NCBI GenBank assembly: GCA_035604135.1
Contig: DATNJB010000059.1
Location: 9,473 to 73,472 of the forward strand
Reading direction: 5' to 3'
Length of the DNA stretch: 64,000 nt
From: Poindextera sp035604135
Lineage (GTDB): Bacteria > Pseudomonadota > Alphaproteobacteria > Caulobacterales > Caulobacteraceae
Every line of letters begins with the position of its first letter. The first letter of the stretch is position 1. Of this stretch, positions 17,553 to 24,608 are shown one piece after another. The notes under the pieces were generated by a model. That model did not search any database. It saw nothing but the letters and a program-made list of their open reading frames with translations, and was not told where the DNA came from. Both the position numbers and the translations under genes were made by a program.

Positions 17553-18356
17553 CTACCGCCCCGTGAACACCGGAGCGCGTTTTTCCAGGAAGCTTCGCAC
17601 CCCCTCGCGGTGGTCCTCGGTGGCGAACAGGCGGTAGATGACCTCGATCGCCCAGGAACCCATCTCGCGCGGGTCGCCAAGGCCGCGGCGCAGGCCCTCC
17701 TTCATGTAGCGGAGCGCGAGCGGCGGGTTCACGGCGATGCGGCCGGCGAGCTCCATCGCCGCCGGCATCAGCTCATCGTGGGGCGTGACCTTGCTGACCA
17801 GGCCGATGCGCGCGGCTTCCGCGCCGTCGATGGCGTCGCCCGTCATCAACAGTTCCGCCGCCTTGGCGTGGCCGACGACGGACGGCAGCTTCCAGAACCC
17901 GCCCACATCGCAGACCAGCCCGCGCTTGATGAACAGCTCGGCGAACACGGCCCGCTCCGAGGCGATGCGCATGTCGGCGTAGAGCGAAAGCTCCATCCCC
18001 CAGCCTACCGCCGGCCCGTTCACCGCCGCGATCACCGGCTTGTCGCACTCGATCGCCGCCATGGCGGCCGGCGTCGGCTCGAAGCGCACGCGCGGGACGG
18101 CCGGCCCGCGTGGGCCTTCGCCGGTCATCATCTCCTTCACGTCCTCGCCGGCGCAGAACGCCGGATCGGTCCCGGTGACCACCACGCAGCGCGCGCCGGG
18201 GTCGGCCGCCGCGTGGCGGAACGCCGCCTCGATCTCGGCGTAGGCGCGCGGATTCAGCGCGTTCCTGCGCTCCGGCCGGTTCAGGGTGATGCGGCAGATG
18301 TGGCCCTGCACCTCGTAGAGGGTGCAGCTGAAGTCTTCGACGGCGATGGCGGCCAT
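17553..18356 (-). CDS. Enoyl-CoA hydratase/isomerase family protein
   Basis: A 267-residue crotonase-fold protein. It has ITLNRPERRNALN near residue 22, the first oxyanion-hole segment AFCAGEDVKEMM, and the second oxyanion segment AAVNGPAVGWGMELSLYADMRIA. The usual second catalytic glutamate position is not clearly conserved, so it may be a hydratase, isomerase or another crotonase. It probably acts in beta-oxidation. It is divergent from the kinase-like gene at 18432, which is often associated with acyl-CoA metabolism. Confidence 0.85.
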   Translation of the reverse strand: MAAIAVEDFSCTLYEVQGHICRITLNRPERRNALNPRAYAEIEAAFRHAAADPGARCVVVTGTDPAFCAGEDVKEMMTGEGPRGPAVPRVRFEPTPAAMAAIECDKPVIAAVNGPAVGWGMELSLYADMRIASERAVFAELFIKRGLVCDVGGFWKLPSVVGHAKAAELLMTGDAIDGAEAARIGLVSKVTPHDELMPAAMELAGRIAVNPPLALRYMKEGLRRGLGDPREMGSWAIEVIYRLFATEDHREGVRSFLEKRAPVFTGR

Positions 18357-18431
18357 AGGCTTCCTCCTGGCCTCTCGCGCCGCTTGCCTGCTAAGCCTTC
18401 GGCGTTAGGCCCATGACGTGAGTGAGCGCGC

Positions 18432-19499
18432 ATGACTTTGGGGAATGCAATGGCCGAGGCGGCCGACCCGCCGATCGTCGGCGAGGTGCGGGCGAACCAC
18501 CGGTTCGACGAGGCGGCGCTCGAGGCTTGGCTCTTAGAGAACGTCGAGGGCCTCGAGGGCCCGATGCGGCTGCGCCAGTTCCACGGCGGCGCGTCGAACC
18601 CGACCTTCTACATCGCCGCCGGCGGGCGGCGGTATGTGATGCGCAAGAAGCCGCCCGGCCATCTCCTGGCCAGCGCCCACCAGGTCGACCGCGAGTATCG
18701 GGTGATGAAGGCGCTGGGGCCGACCGGCTTCCCCGTCCCCGTCATGCGCGCGCTGTGCCAGGACGACGGCGTCATCGGCACCGCCTTCTACGTGATGGAC
18801 TACAAGGAGGGCCGGATTTTCCGCGACGCGCGGCTGCCGGGCGTTGAGCCCGCCGAGCGGGCGGCCATCTACGACGAGCTGAACGCGGTGCTGGCCCGCC
18901 TGCACGGCGTCGACTATGCGGCCATCGGGCTGGCCGACTACGGCCGCCCCGGCAACTACTTCACCCGCCAGATCGACCGCTGGACCAAGCAGTACCGCGG
19001 CGCCGAGACCGAGCCGATCGAGGCCATGGAGCGGCTGATCGCCGAGCTGCCCGCCCGCATCCCGCGCGACGATGTGACCACCATCGCCCACGGCGACTAC
19101 CGGCTCGAGAACGTGATGTTCCACCCGACCGAGCCCAGGCTGATCGCCGTGCTCGACTGGGAGCTCTCGACGCTCGGCCATCCGCTCGCGGACGTCGGCT
19201 ACAACTGCCTGCTCTGGCACTCGGTGTCCGAGGGCTGGGGCTCGCTCACGGGCGTCGACTTTGCGACCTCCGGGATCCCGACCCAGGATGCGTACGTCGC
19301 CGCCTATTGCAGGCGCACCGGGCGCGAGCGAATCGACGACCTGAACTTCCTGATCGGCTTCGCCGCCTTCCGCCTCGCCTCGATCGGCCAGGGCGTCTTC
19401 AAGCGCAACCTGGACGGCATCGGCACCGGCAACGCCACCCGCGACAACACAGGCACGCGAGTGCTCGCCGAACTGGCCCTGAAGCTGATCGAATCGTAG
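18432..19499 (+). CDS. Aminoglycoside-phosphotransferase-like kinase (ACAD10/11-type)
   Basis: A 355-residue APH/choline-kinase-fold protein. It has the substrate/ATP region FHGGASNPTFYIAAGGRRYVM, the catalytic loop AHGDYRLENVMFHP (Asp in HGDYR) and the Mg-binding AVLDWELSTLGHPLADVGY. This type is common in alphaproteobacteria beside acyl-CoA dehydrogenases and hydratases, and its human counterpart is the N-terminal kinase domain of ACAD10/11, which phosphorylates 4-hydroxy acyl-CoAs. That role is inferred. The start may be ATG 18432 or 18450. Confidence 0.8.
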   Translation: MTLGNAMAEAADPPIVGEVRANHRFDEAALEAWLLENVEGLEGPMRLRQFHGGASNPTFYIAAGGRRYVMRKKPPGHLLASAHQVDREYRVMKALGPTGFPVPVMRALCQDDGVIGTAFYVMDYKEGRIFRDARLPGVEPAERAAIYDELNAVLARLHGVDYAAIGLADYGRPGNYFTRQIDRWTKQYRGAETEPIEAMERLIAELPARIPRDDVTTIAHGDYRLENVMFHPTEPRLIAVLDWELSTLGHPLADVGYNCLLWHSVSEGWGSLTGVDFATSGIPTQDAYVAAYCRRTGRERIDDLNFLIGFAAFRLASIGQGVFKRNLDGIGTGNATRDNTGTRVLAELALKLIES

Positions 19500-19600
19500 G
19501 AGCTGCGGACATCAGCACGGGCGCTCCCGCTTTCCGCTCATCCCGGCGACAGCGGGACCCAGGCTTTTTTTGAAGCGCGGCGCAGCGGCGGGGCCTTGTC

Positions 19601-19699
19601 GGACCGCCAAGGACGCCAAGAGCGCCAAGCGATCAGGGGAGGATGCAGGCGCGCGGGCAACTGCTGACTCTTGGCGTCCTTAGCGTCGTTGGCGGTCAA
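19601..19699. repeat. 9-nt-periodic inverted repeat element, copy 5 (GCCAAG type)
   Basis: Left arm 19601-19630 and right arm 19669-19699, built of units GCCAAGGAC, GCCAAGAGC and their inverse. It is preceded by a GC hairpin-like CCCGGCGACAGCGGG, then ACCCAGGC and a run of seven T, and then a GAAGCGCGGCGCAGCGG block similar to the one before copy 3. It lies between the kinase-like gene and the HtrA-like protease gene. Confidence 0.82.
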
Positions 19700-19802
19700 G
19701 AATTGGGAGGTCAGCGTTCGCGGTGGCGCCGGAAGAGATGGGCATGAATCGTCCGTTGACGGCTCCGTTGCGGCGCCCGGATCGGGCGCCCACATTTCGC
19801 CG

Positions 19803-20750
19803 ATGGCATTCGACAACGAGGAGCTGCTCTCCGAAGCGCTCGACCCCTATTCCGCTACCGTCGCCCAGGCTTTCGAGACCGTCGGACCGGCGGTGGCTCA
19901 CATCGCCGCCACCAACGCAAAAGGCCGCACGGGCACGGGCTCGGGCATCCTTTTCGCCCCCGACGGCTACCTGCTCACCAACAGCCACGTCGTCGCCGGG
20001 GCGAGCAGGCTCAAGGCCTCGCTGACCGACGGCCGCGAGTTCGCCGCGCGGCTCATTGGAGACGACCCGGCGACCGACCTCGCGGTGCTCAGGCTCGACG
20101 AGACCGGTCTGCCGCACGCCCGGTTCGGCCGCTCGGGCGCGTTGCGCGTCGGCCAGCTGGTCGTCGCCATCGGCAACCCCCTCGGCTTCCAGGCGACCGT
20201 CACCGCCGGCATCGTCAGCGCGCTCGGACGCACCCTGCGCTCGCCGAGCGGGCGGCTGATCGAGAGCGTCATCCAGACCGACGCGCCGCTCAACCCCGGC
20301 AATTCGGGCGGGGCGCTGGTCGACGGCCGCGGGCGGGTGGTGGGGATCAACACCGCCATGATCGGCGGGGCGCAAGGGCTCTGCTTTGCGATCGGCATCG
20401 ACACCGCGGTCGACGTCACGGCCAGGCTGATGCGCGACGGCCGCGTGCGGCGCGCGCGGCTGGGCGTCGCCGGCCAGACCACGTACCTCGACGCGCGCCT
20501 CGCTCGGCGGCTGCACCGCGAGGGCGACACCGCCGTGCTCGTCGCCGAGGCGGTCGAGGCCGGGCCGGCGGTGCTGGCGGGGCTACGCAAAGGCGACGTG
20601 ATCCTGTCGTTCGCCGGCAGCGAGGTCTTCACCGTCGACGACCTCCACCGTCTGCTCACCGCCGAACTCGCCGGCGCCGAGACGGAGCTCACCCTCATCC
20701 GCCAGGCCAGGATCGAAACCCTAACGCTCACCCCCGACCTGGATGACTGA
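19803..20750 (+). CDS. HtrA/DegP-like serine protease without signal peptide
   Basis: A 315-residue trypsin-fold protease with one C-terminal PDZ domain (about 220-310). The catalytic triad is His in LTNSHVVAG (near 62), Asp in ATDLAVLRLD (near 90) and Ser in NPGNSGGALVDG (near 168). HtrA proteases normally work in the periplasm, but the N-terminus (MAFDNEELLSEALDPYS) has no signal peptide or membrane anchor, so a cytoplasmic location is suggested. The start ATG 19803 has no strong Shine-Dalgarno. A repeat element lies within its leader region. Confidence 0.85.
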   Translation: MAFDNEELLSEALDPYSATVAQAFETVGPAVAHIAATNAKGRTGTGSGILFAPDGYLLTNSHVVAGASRLKASLTDGREFAARLIGDDPATDLAVLRLDETGLPHARFGRSGALRVGQLVVAIGNPLGFQATVTAGIVSALGRTLRSPSGRLIESVIQTDAPLNPGNSGGALVDGRGRVVGINTAMIGGAQGLCFAIGIDTAVDVTARLMRDGRVRRARLGVAGQTTYLDARLARRLHREGDTAVLVAEAVEAGPAVLAGLRKGDVILSFAGSEVFTVDDLHRLLTAELAGAETELTLIRQARIETLTLTPDLDD

Positions 20751-20758
20751 CGTCAAAC

Positions 20759-20930
20759 CTCTCCCGAAGGGAGAGGGAGGGGCCCCGAGCGAAGCGATGG
20801 GGAGGGTGAGGGGTTACAGCGCTTCCGGCAAATCCTGCGCTTCGCAGCTTCATCGCTGCGGCCAACCGCGTGCGTCGTAACCCCTCCCCCCGTCCTGCCG
20901 GCCTACGGCCGCAGTCCGCCCCTCCCTCTG
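20759..20930. repeat. Second interspersed repeat family (GGGAGGG palindromes), copy 1, interrupted by the IS
   Basis: The element starts with CTCCC-GAA-GGGAG, continues with AGGGGCC-CCGAGCG and GGAGGGTGAGGGGTTAC, and after a centre of about 60 nt returns as GTAACCCCTCCCCCC and CCCCTCCCTCTG. Its last palindrome (CTCCC-TCT-GGGAG) is split by the IS1595 element; the rest continues at 23460. The same order of motifs occurs at 26338-26476. Confidence 0.75.
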
Positions 20931-20955
20931 GGGGCAATGATATACTTAACAAACC
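20931..20955 (+). repeat. Left terminal inverted repeat of the IS1595-family element
   Basis: The first 25 nt (GGGGCAATGATATAC..., ending ACAAACC) match the inverted right end in 22 of 25 positions. The GGG start is typical of IS1595-family termini. Confidence 0.85.
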
Positions 20956-21014
20956 AAGCTCCCTACGATTCGGCCGGACAGGCCGGCGCGAAGGCGGATG
21001 AGGCACAAGCTGCC

Positions 21015-21575
21015 TTATCCGCCCTTCTTTCGACGGGCCTTGCGCGCAGCTCTCGTCTTATGCGCGCGCGGGCGCGGCGCAGGGAAGCGTGGCTCAAGGC
21101 CCATGGCGATCATGAACTGAAGAAGCTCAATGCCCGCGTCATAGATGAACGCCGCATCGCTTTTGATCTGGTCGACGGACATCGGGGCTAGATCGGAGCG
21201 GACAGAGCCACGTGCACTCGTTTTCACCGTGAAGACTTCGCCGGTCGTTGGGTGGCGGCTCCAGCGGCGGTGCACGATGGCGTTTCGTTTGTCGATTGCC
21301 GACTGGATCTGATCGAGCAAGACGTCCAGGCGGTCCAGCGCATCCAAGTCATCGATGCGGATTTCGGCAACGGCCCTCACAACGCCGTCCCGAAGGGGAG
21401 CCGTCATGTGCGTTGTCACGGCGACCTGGTACTCGGCATCGATGCCGAGCAGGCAACCGATGAGCATTTCAACGACGTATTCGGTTTGGGCCGAACATGC
21501 GGTCACCAAGCCGATGGCGGCGATGTAGTCCGGTGGTATCTTGCGCGGATCATAGTCGTAGACGACGGTTGGCAT
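21015..21575 (-). CDS. HEPN-like passenger protein of the IS1595 element
   Basis: A 186-residue mostly helical protein. Residues 97-102 are RNAIVH, matching the HEPN ribonuclease motif R-[NDH]-x3-H, in the context LDQIQSAIDKRNAIVHRRW. An N-terminal helix (IGLVTACSAQTEYVVEMLIG) resembles the first helix of small bacterial HEPN-type proteins. HEPN proteins are often RNA-cutting toxins or abortive-infection effectors; activity here is inference. The C-terminus is very basic (RAHKTRAARKARRKKGG). The start at 21575 has GGGGAC upstream. Its start codon overlaps that of the divergent 47-residue gene. Confidence 0.6.
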   Translation of the reverse strand: MPTVVYDYDPRKIPPDYIAAIGLVTACSAQTEYVVEMLIGCLLGIDAEYQVAVTTHMTAPLRDGVVRAVAEIRIDDLDALDRLDVLLDQIQSAIDKRNAIVHRRWSRHPTTGEVFTVKTSARGSVRSDLAPMSVDQIKSDAAFIYDAGIELLQFMIAMGLEPRFPAPRPRAHKTRAARKARRKKGG

Positions 21576-21717
21576 GACAGAAGTCCCCAAGGACACCGAC
21601 AAGCTACCGCCAGCCGAGGCCGAACGTCGATTCAACGAGTCGCTCAAGCGGCTCGTGAACACGCCGCACAAGCCGCACAAGCCGACCAACCCCACGGGGG
21701 ACGCGAAGCCTCGGTAA
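21574..21717 (+). CDS. 47-residue small protein, passenger of the IS1595 element
   Basis: The frame encodes a 47-residue, charged, Pro/Lys-rich peptide with PPAEAERRFNESLKRLVNTP followed by HKPHKP. Small proteins with an AEAERRFNxxLKR...PHKP pattern are common as hypothetical genes in alphaproteobacteria, as I recall them. Its ATG overlaps the start codon of the divergent HEPN-like gene by two bases, so each gene's control region must lie inside the other. No clear Shine-Dalgarno is visible. Function unknown. Confidence 0.5.
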   Translation: MTEVPKDTDKLPPAEAERRFNESLKRLVNTPHKPHKPTNPTGDAKPR

Positions 21718-21770
21718 CGGCGTAAGCCGTTGTGGCTACGCGTAAGACGAGTAAGGTGACCTCTCGAAAA

Positions 21771-22097
21771 ATGGGAGGCGGCGTCGTGGCCGGACCTGAC
21801 AGCTTGGGCACATTGTGGCAGCCCGACATGATTGCGCGGTTCGATGATATCGACGCCGAAACCATGATCCACGTCGACTTCAAGAAGGGGGAAATGGCCT
21901 TCCTGATTAAGTCGCAATGGCAGCTCTTTCAGAGCCTCAACACACTCCTTCAAACCGTGGGCACTATCGCTTTCACCGATGAAGCGCGAACGTCGTTGAA
22001 CAACGCATATCAGTCGTTGCAGGCGGCCCAAGCGTCGTTTGCCACCGGGTCAAACGCGTTGATCGGGCGCGTCGTTGAGACCGTTGGCAAACGATGA
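21771..22097 (+). CDS. Hypothetical passenger protein of the IS1595 element
   Basis: A 108-residue protein from ATG 21771 (AAGGTGA upstream), or 121 residues from GTG 21732. It is soluble and probably alpha-helical, with MIHVDFKKGEMAFLIKSQWQ in the middle and a Gln/Ser/Ala-rich helix (LNNAYQSLQAAQASFATGSN) at the C-terminus. It overlaps the next gene by ATGA, so the two are translationally coupled. I do not recognise a family. Confidence 0.6.
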   Translation: MGGGVVAGPDSLGTLWQPDMIARFDDIDAETMIHVDFKKGEMAFLIKSQWQLFQSLNTLLQTVGTIAFTDEARTSLNNAYQSLQAAQASFATGSNALIGRVVETVGKR

Positions 22098-22414
22098 TCG
22101 CCACCGATGACAAGCTGGCTGATGTAGGACCGGCTATCCCTCAGAAGCCCGCGCAGACCGACAGCCTAGCGGTTCTAACGGCGCACATGGAATATGCTCG
22201 CCGTGATCTGGCAAAGGTTATCGACCGCGTCGATGAGATATCGCATCCAGAAACAGGTCTTTTTGCTCGCTTGATTAAGCTGGAGTCCGAAGTCAGTCAG
22301 CTACCCAAGAAGGGGTATATTATCTCAGTCGTGGTGATCGCGCTAACAGTCGTGGGGCTGTTGCTAAGCCTGCAAACGGGGGTGCAGCATTTCTGGCCGC
22401 CCGGAAATCACTGA
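22094..22414 (+). CDS. Small membrane-anchored passenger protein of the IS1595 element
   Basis: A 106-residue protein. Residues 25-70 form a probable coiled coil (MEYARRDLAKVIDRVDEISH and LIKLESEVSQL), and residues about 75-95 form a membrane helix (GYIISVVVIALTVVGLLLSL), with a short tail. The start overlaps the upstream stop as ATGA. It may anchor or sense at the membrane. It is convergent with the transposase. No family recognised; the layout resembles small effector or holin-like proteins, but this is not evidence of function. Confidence 0.6.
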   Translation: MIATDDKLADVGPAIPQKPAQTDSLAVLTAHMEYARRDLAKVIDRVDEISHPETGLFARLIKLESEVSQLPKKGYIISVVVIALTVVGLLLSLQTGVQHFWPPGNH

Positions 22415-22456
22415 GACTTCTTGCGTCGCCTCCACCATAGACGCTTCGCCTTCTGC

Positions 22457-23395
22457 TTAAGCGTGCGCGGCTTCACGAGTCCGCCGATAGGTCAGGCGCT
22501 TGCCACCGATCCCGCGCAGGGCTTCGTCTGAGCGGGCTTCATCGTTCACACCGAGCGCGATGCGGTTCGAATAGCGGAAATCAAACTCTGCCAGATAGCG
22601 GTGCAGGTGAGCCTCTGAGACGTGGTGATATACGCCGATCACGCCGCGCTTGAGGATTGAGAAGAACCCCTCGACGGTGTTCGAATAGGCGTCGCCGCGA
22701 ACGTATTCCTCGATCCCGTGGTTGACCGTCTCGTGGCGAGCGAACTGCTTGCCGGCATGGAAATAAGCGCCTGACGTGTCGGTCATCAGCGCCGACTTGC
22801 GATGCACGTTCTTGAACAGGATCGGTCCAAGCGTCGCGCCGCTCACATGGGCGACATGGAACGAACGGGCGCGCCCATTGCGCTCAACCAGCGTCACCGC
22901 AACCGACTTGCCGACCGCGCCGATGTTCGCGGGGTTGCGCTTGGATAGGCGCTTGTTGCGCTCTTTCCCGCCAATCACCGTCTCGTCAGCCTCGACCGTC
23001 TTGCCTTCGCCACCTAGCGGCGCGGGGTTGGTTTCGGCCATCGCGGCGCGCAGACGGTGCGCCATGAACCAAGCCGTCTTGTAGGTCACGCCTAGCGTGC
23101 GGTGGAGCTGGTGGGCGCTCACGCCTTTCTTGCTGGCGTTCATCAGATAGTTGGCGAGCAGCCACTTGTTGAGCGGGATTTTGGAGCGCTCGAAAACGGT
23201 TCCAACGGTCGCGGTGAATTGCTCGCCGCAGGCGTTGCACTTGTAGACGCCGGCGCGGTGCGCCTTCCCCTTGAACTGCGTTGCCTGATCGACCACGCCG
23301 CAATGCGGGCACTCAGGACCATTGGGCCAGCGGGTGGCCTCTAGGTGCTTGCGGGCCTTGGCTTCGTCGGTGAAGATTGGATCGGTGAGGTTCAT
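22457..23395 (-). CDS. IS1595-family (ISXO2-like) transposase
   Basis: A 312-residue transposase. The N-terminus has a zinc-ribbon (CPHCGVVDQ and YKCNACGEQFTATVGTVFER). A helix-turn-helix-like region follows, then the ISXO2-type DDE domain: KTVEADETVIGGKER with the first Asp, MTDTSGAYFHAGKQFARHET with the second, and YVRGDAYSNTVEGFFSILKR with the NTxEGFFS signature. It appears intact, so the element may be mobile. The start ATG 23395 lies 64 bp inside the right end. Confidence 0.93.
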   Translation of the reverse strand: MNLTDPIFTDEAKARKHLEATRWPNGPECPHCGVVDQATQFKGKAHRAGVYKCNACGEQFTATVGTVFERSKIPLNKWLLANYLMNASKKGVSAHQLHRTLGVTYKTAWFMAHRLRAAMAETNPAPLGGEGKTVEADETVIGGKERNKRLSKRNPANIGAVGKSVAVTLVERNGRARSFHVAHVSGATLGPILFKNVHRKSALMTDTSGAYFHAGKQFARHETVNHGIEEYVRGDAYSNTVEGFFSILKRGVIGVYHHVSEAHLHRYLAEFDFRYSNRIALGVNDEARSDEALRGIGGKRLTYRRTREAAHA

Positions 23396-23435
23396 AGCGC
23401 TATCCCTTACAGCGCCTATGATACCTCACCGATCC

Positions 23436-23460
23436 GGTTTGTCACGTATATAATTGCCCC
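23436..23460 (-). repeat. Right terminal inverted repeat of the IS1595-family element
   Basis: Read on the reverse strand it begins GGGGCAATTATATAC and ends ACAAACC, matching the left end in 22 of 25 positions. Confidence 0.85.
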
Positions 23461-23496
23461 CTCTGGGAGGGGGTTGGTGGCTTGAGCCCACTGCCC

Positions 23497-23662
23497 ACAA
23501 TCCCTACCTTCCACCTCGGCGGGTCTGCTGCGGCTCGCGTCGAAGGCTTTTCAATCCCGGGGACCTTAAATTCTCTCGAAGGGAGCTGTCCCTGGCCGGG
23601 ATCGTGGTCCTGGTCACACGGCGCCCACCTGGTAAACCAGGTCCGAGGGGATAGATCCGCCT
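23497..23662 (+). ncRNA. ssrS: 6S RNA (alphaproteobacterial type), candidate
   Basis: The segment folds as a long rod typical of 6S RNA. The closing stem is CCTCGG (23514-23519) with CCGAGG (23643-23648). A large internal region carries a small 3'-side hairpin CCTGGTAAACCAGG. The terminal arm pairs ATCCCGG with CCGGGAT and GGGAC with GTCCC, and ends in CTCTC-GAA-GGGAG. 6S RNA binds the sigma70 holoenzyme by mimicking an open promoter. The ends are estimated. It lies just after the IS and before the ymdB-like gene, a common neighbour in alphaproteobacteria. A covariance-model search would settle it. Confidence 0.75.
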
Positions 23663-23747
23663 TCACGGTTCCGCGGCGCCGCCACCCTGGGCGGGCATTT
23701 CCGGCGCAAATCGCCTATATCGGAGCCTTTGACGAGAAGGACTCCGC

Positions 23748-24608
23748 ATGCGCTTCGCCTTCTTCGGCGACATCGTCGGCCGCTCGGGTCGCGACGGCCT
23801 GGCCGAGCATCTGCCGCACCTGCGCCGCCGGCTAGGGCTCGAGTTCGTGGTCGTCAACGCCGAGAACGCGGCGGGCGGCTTCGGCATTACCGAATCCACC
23901 GCGCGCGAGCTTTTCGCCGCCGGCGCCGACTGCCTGACGCTGGGCAACCATTCCTGGGACCAGCGGGAGGCGCTCACCTACATCGTGCGCGAGCCCAGGC
24001 TGATCCGCCCGCTCAACTATCCGGCCGCCAGCCAGGCGCCAGGGCGCGGCGCCCAGCTGTTCGAAACGGAGGGCGGCCATCGCGTGCTGGTCATCAACCT
24101 GCTTGGCCGCGTGCACATGGAGCCGCTGCTCGACGATCCGTTCTCCGCCGTCGACCGCGAGCTCGATGCCTGCCCGCTCGGCCAGGCGGCGGACGCCATC
24201 GTCGTCGACATGCATGCCGAGGCGACCTCGGAGAAGATGGCCATGGGCCACTTCTGCGACGGGCGCGCGAGCCTGGTCATCGGCACCCACAGCCATGTGC
24301 CGACCGCCGATGCGCAGATCCTGAACGGGGGCGCGGCCTACCAGAGCGACGCCGGCGCCTGCGCCGACTACGACAGCGTCATCGGCAACCAGAAGGAGGA
24401 GCCGCTCCGGCGCTTCACCACCCGCATCTCCGGCGGCCGCTTCCAGCCGGCCGAGGGTCCGGCGACCGTCTGCGGCGTCTACGTCGAAACCGATCCCGCC
24501 ACGGGCCTGGCGCTGCGCATCGAGCCGATCCGCATCGGCGGCCGGCTCAGCCAGACCGTCCCCGACGTCGCGGTTGAGGAGCGCCTTCAGGCAGCTCCAG
24601 CACCCTGA
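23748..24608 (+). CDS. YmdB/TIGR00282-family metallophosphoesterase
   Basis: A 286-residue dinuclear metallophosphoesterase. Metal ligands are Asp8 in FFGDIVGRSGR, Glu39-Asn40 in NAENAAGG, Asn67 in GNHSWD, and the histidines in DMHAEATSEK and GTHSHVPTAD. The family includes Bacillus YmdB, which hydrolyses 2',3'-cyclic nucleotides and affects biofilm gene expression. ATG 23748 follows GAGAAGGACTCCGC. Its 3' end overlaps by 62 nt the end of the convergent pentad-repeat gene. Confidence 0.92.
   Translation: MRFAFFGDIVGRSGRDGLAEHLPHLRRRLGLEFVVVNAENAAGGFGITESTARELFAAGADCLTLGNHSWDQREALTYIVREPRLIRPLNYPAASQAPGRGAQLFETEGGHRVLVINLLGRVHMEPLLDDPFSAVDRELDACPLGQAADAIVVDMHAEATSEKMAMGHFCDGRASLVIGTHSHVPTADAQILNGGAAYQSDAGACADYDSVIGNQKEEPLRRFTTRISGGRFQPAEGPATVCGVYVETDPATGLALRIEPIRIGGRLSQTVPDVAVEERLQAAPAP

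Larger units (their letters stand above)
20932..23459. mobile_element. IS1595-family transposon with passenger genes (about 2.5 kb)
   Basis: The element is bounded by 25-bp imperfect terminal inverted repeats (20931-20955 and 23436-23460, three mismatches). It holds an ISXO2-type transposase on the reverse strand and four passenger genes of unknown function between the left end and the transposase. The flanking CCTCTGG occurs on both sides as a 7-bp duplication; runs of G and C allow 7 or 9 bp, while 8 bp is usual for the family. Removing the element restores a CTCCC-TCT-GGGAG palindrome. A standard IS of this family is about 1 kb, so the extra 1.5 kb is cargo. Confidence 0.88.

Noticed and set aside
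20671..20750. The HtrA-like gene as a component of the IS element
   Set aside because: Its stop codon lies 180 bp before the left terminal repeat, and the second repeat family separates the two.
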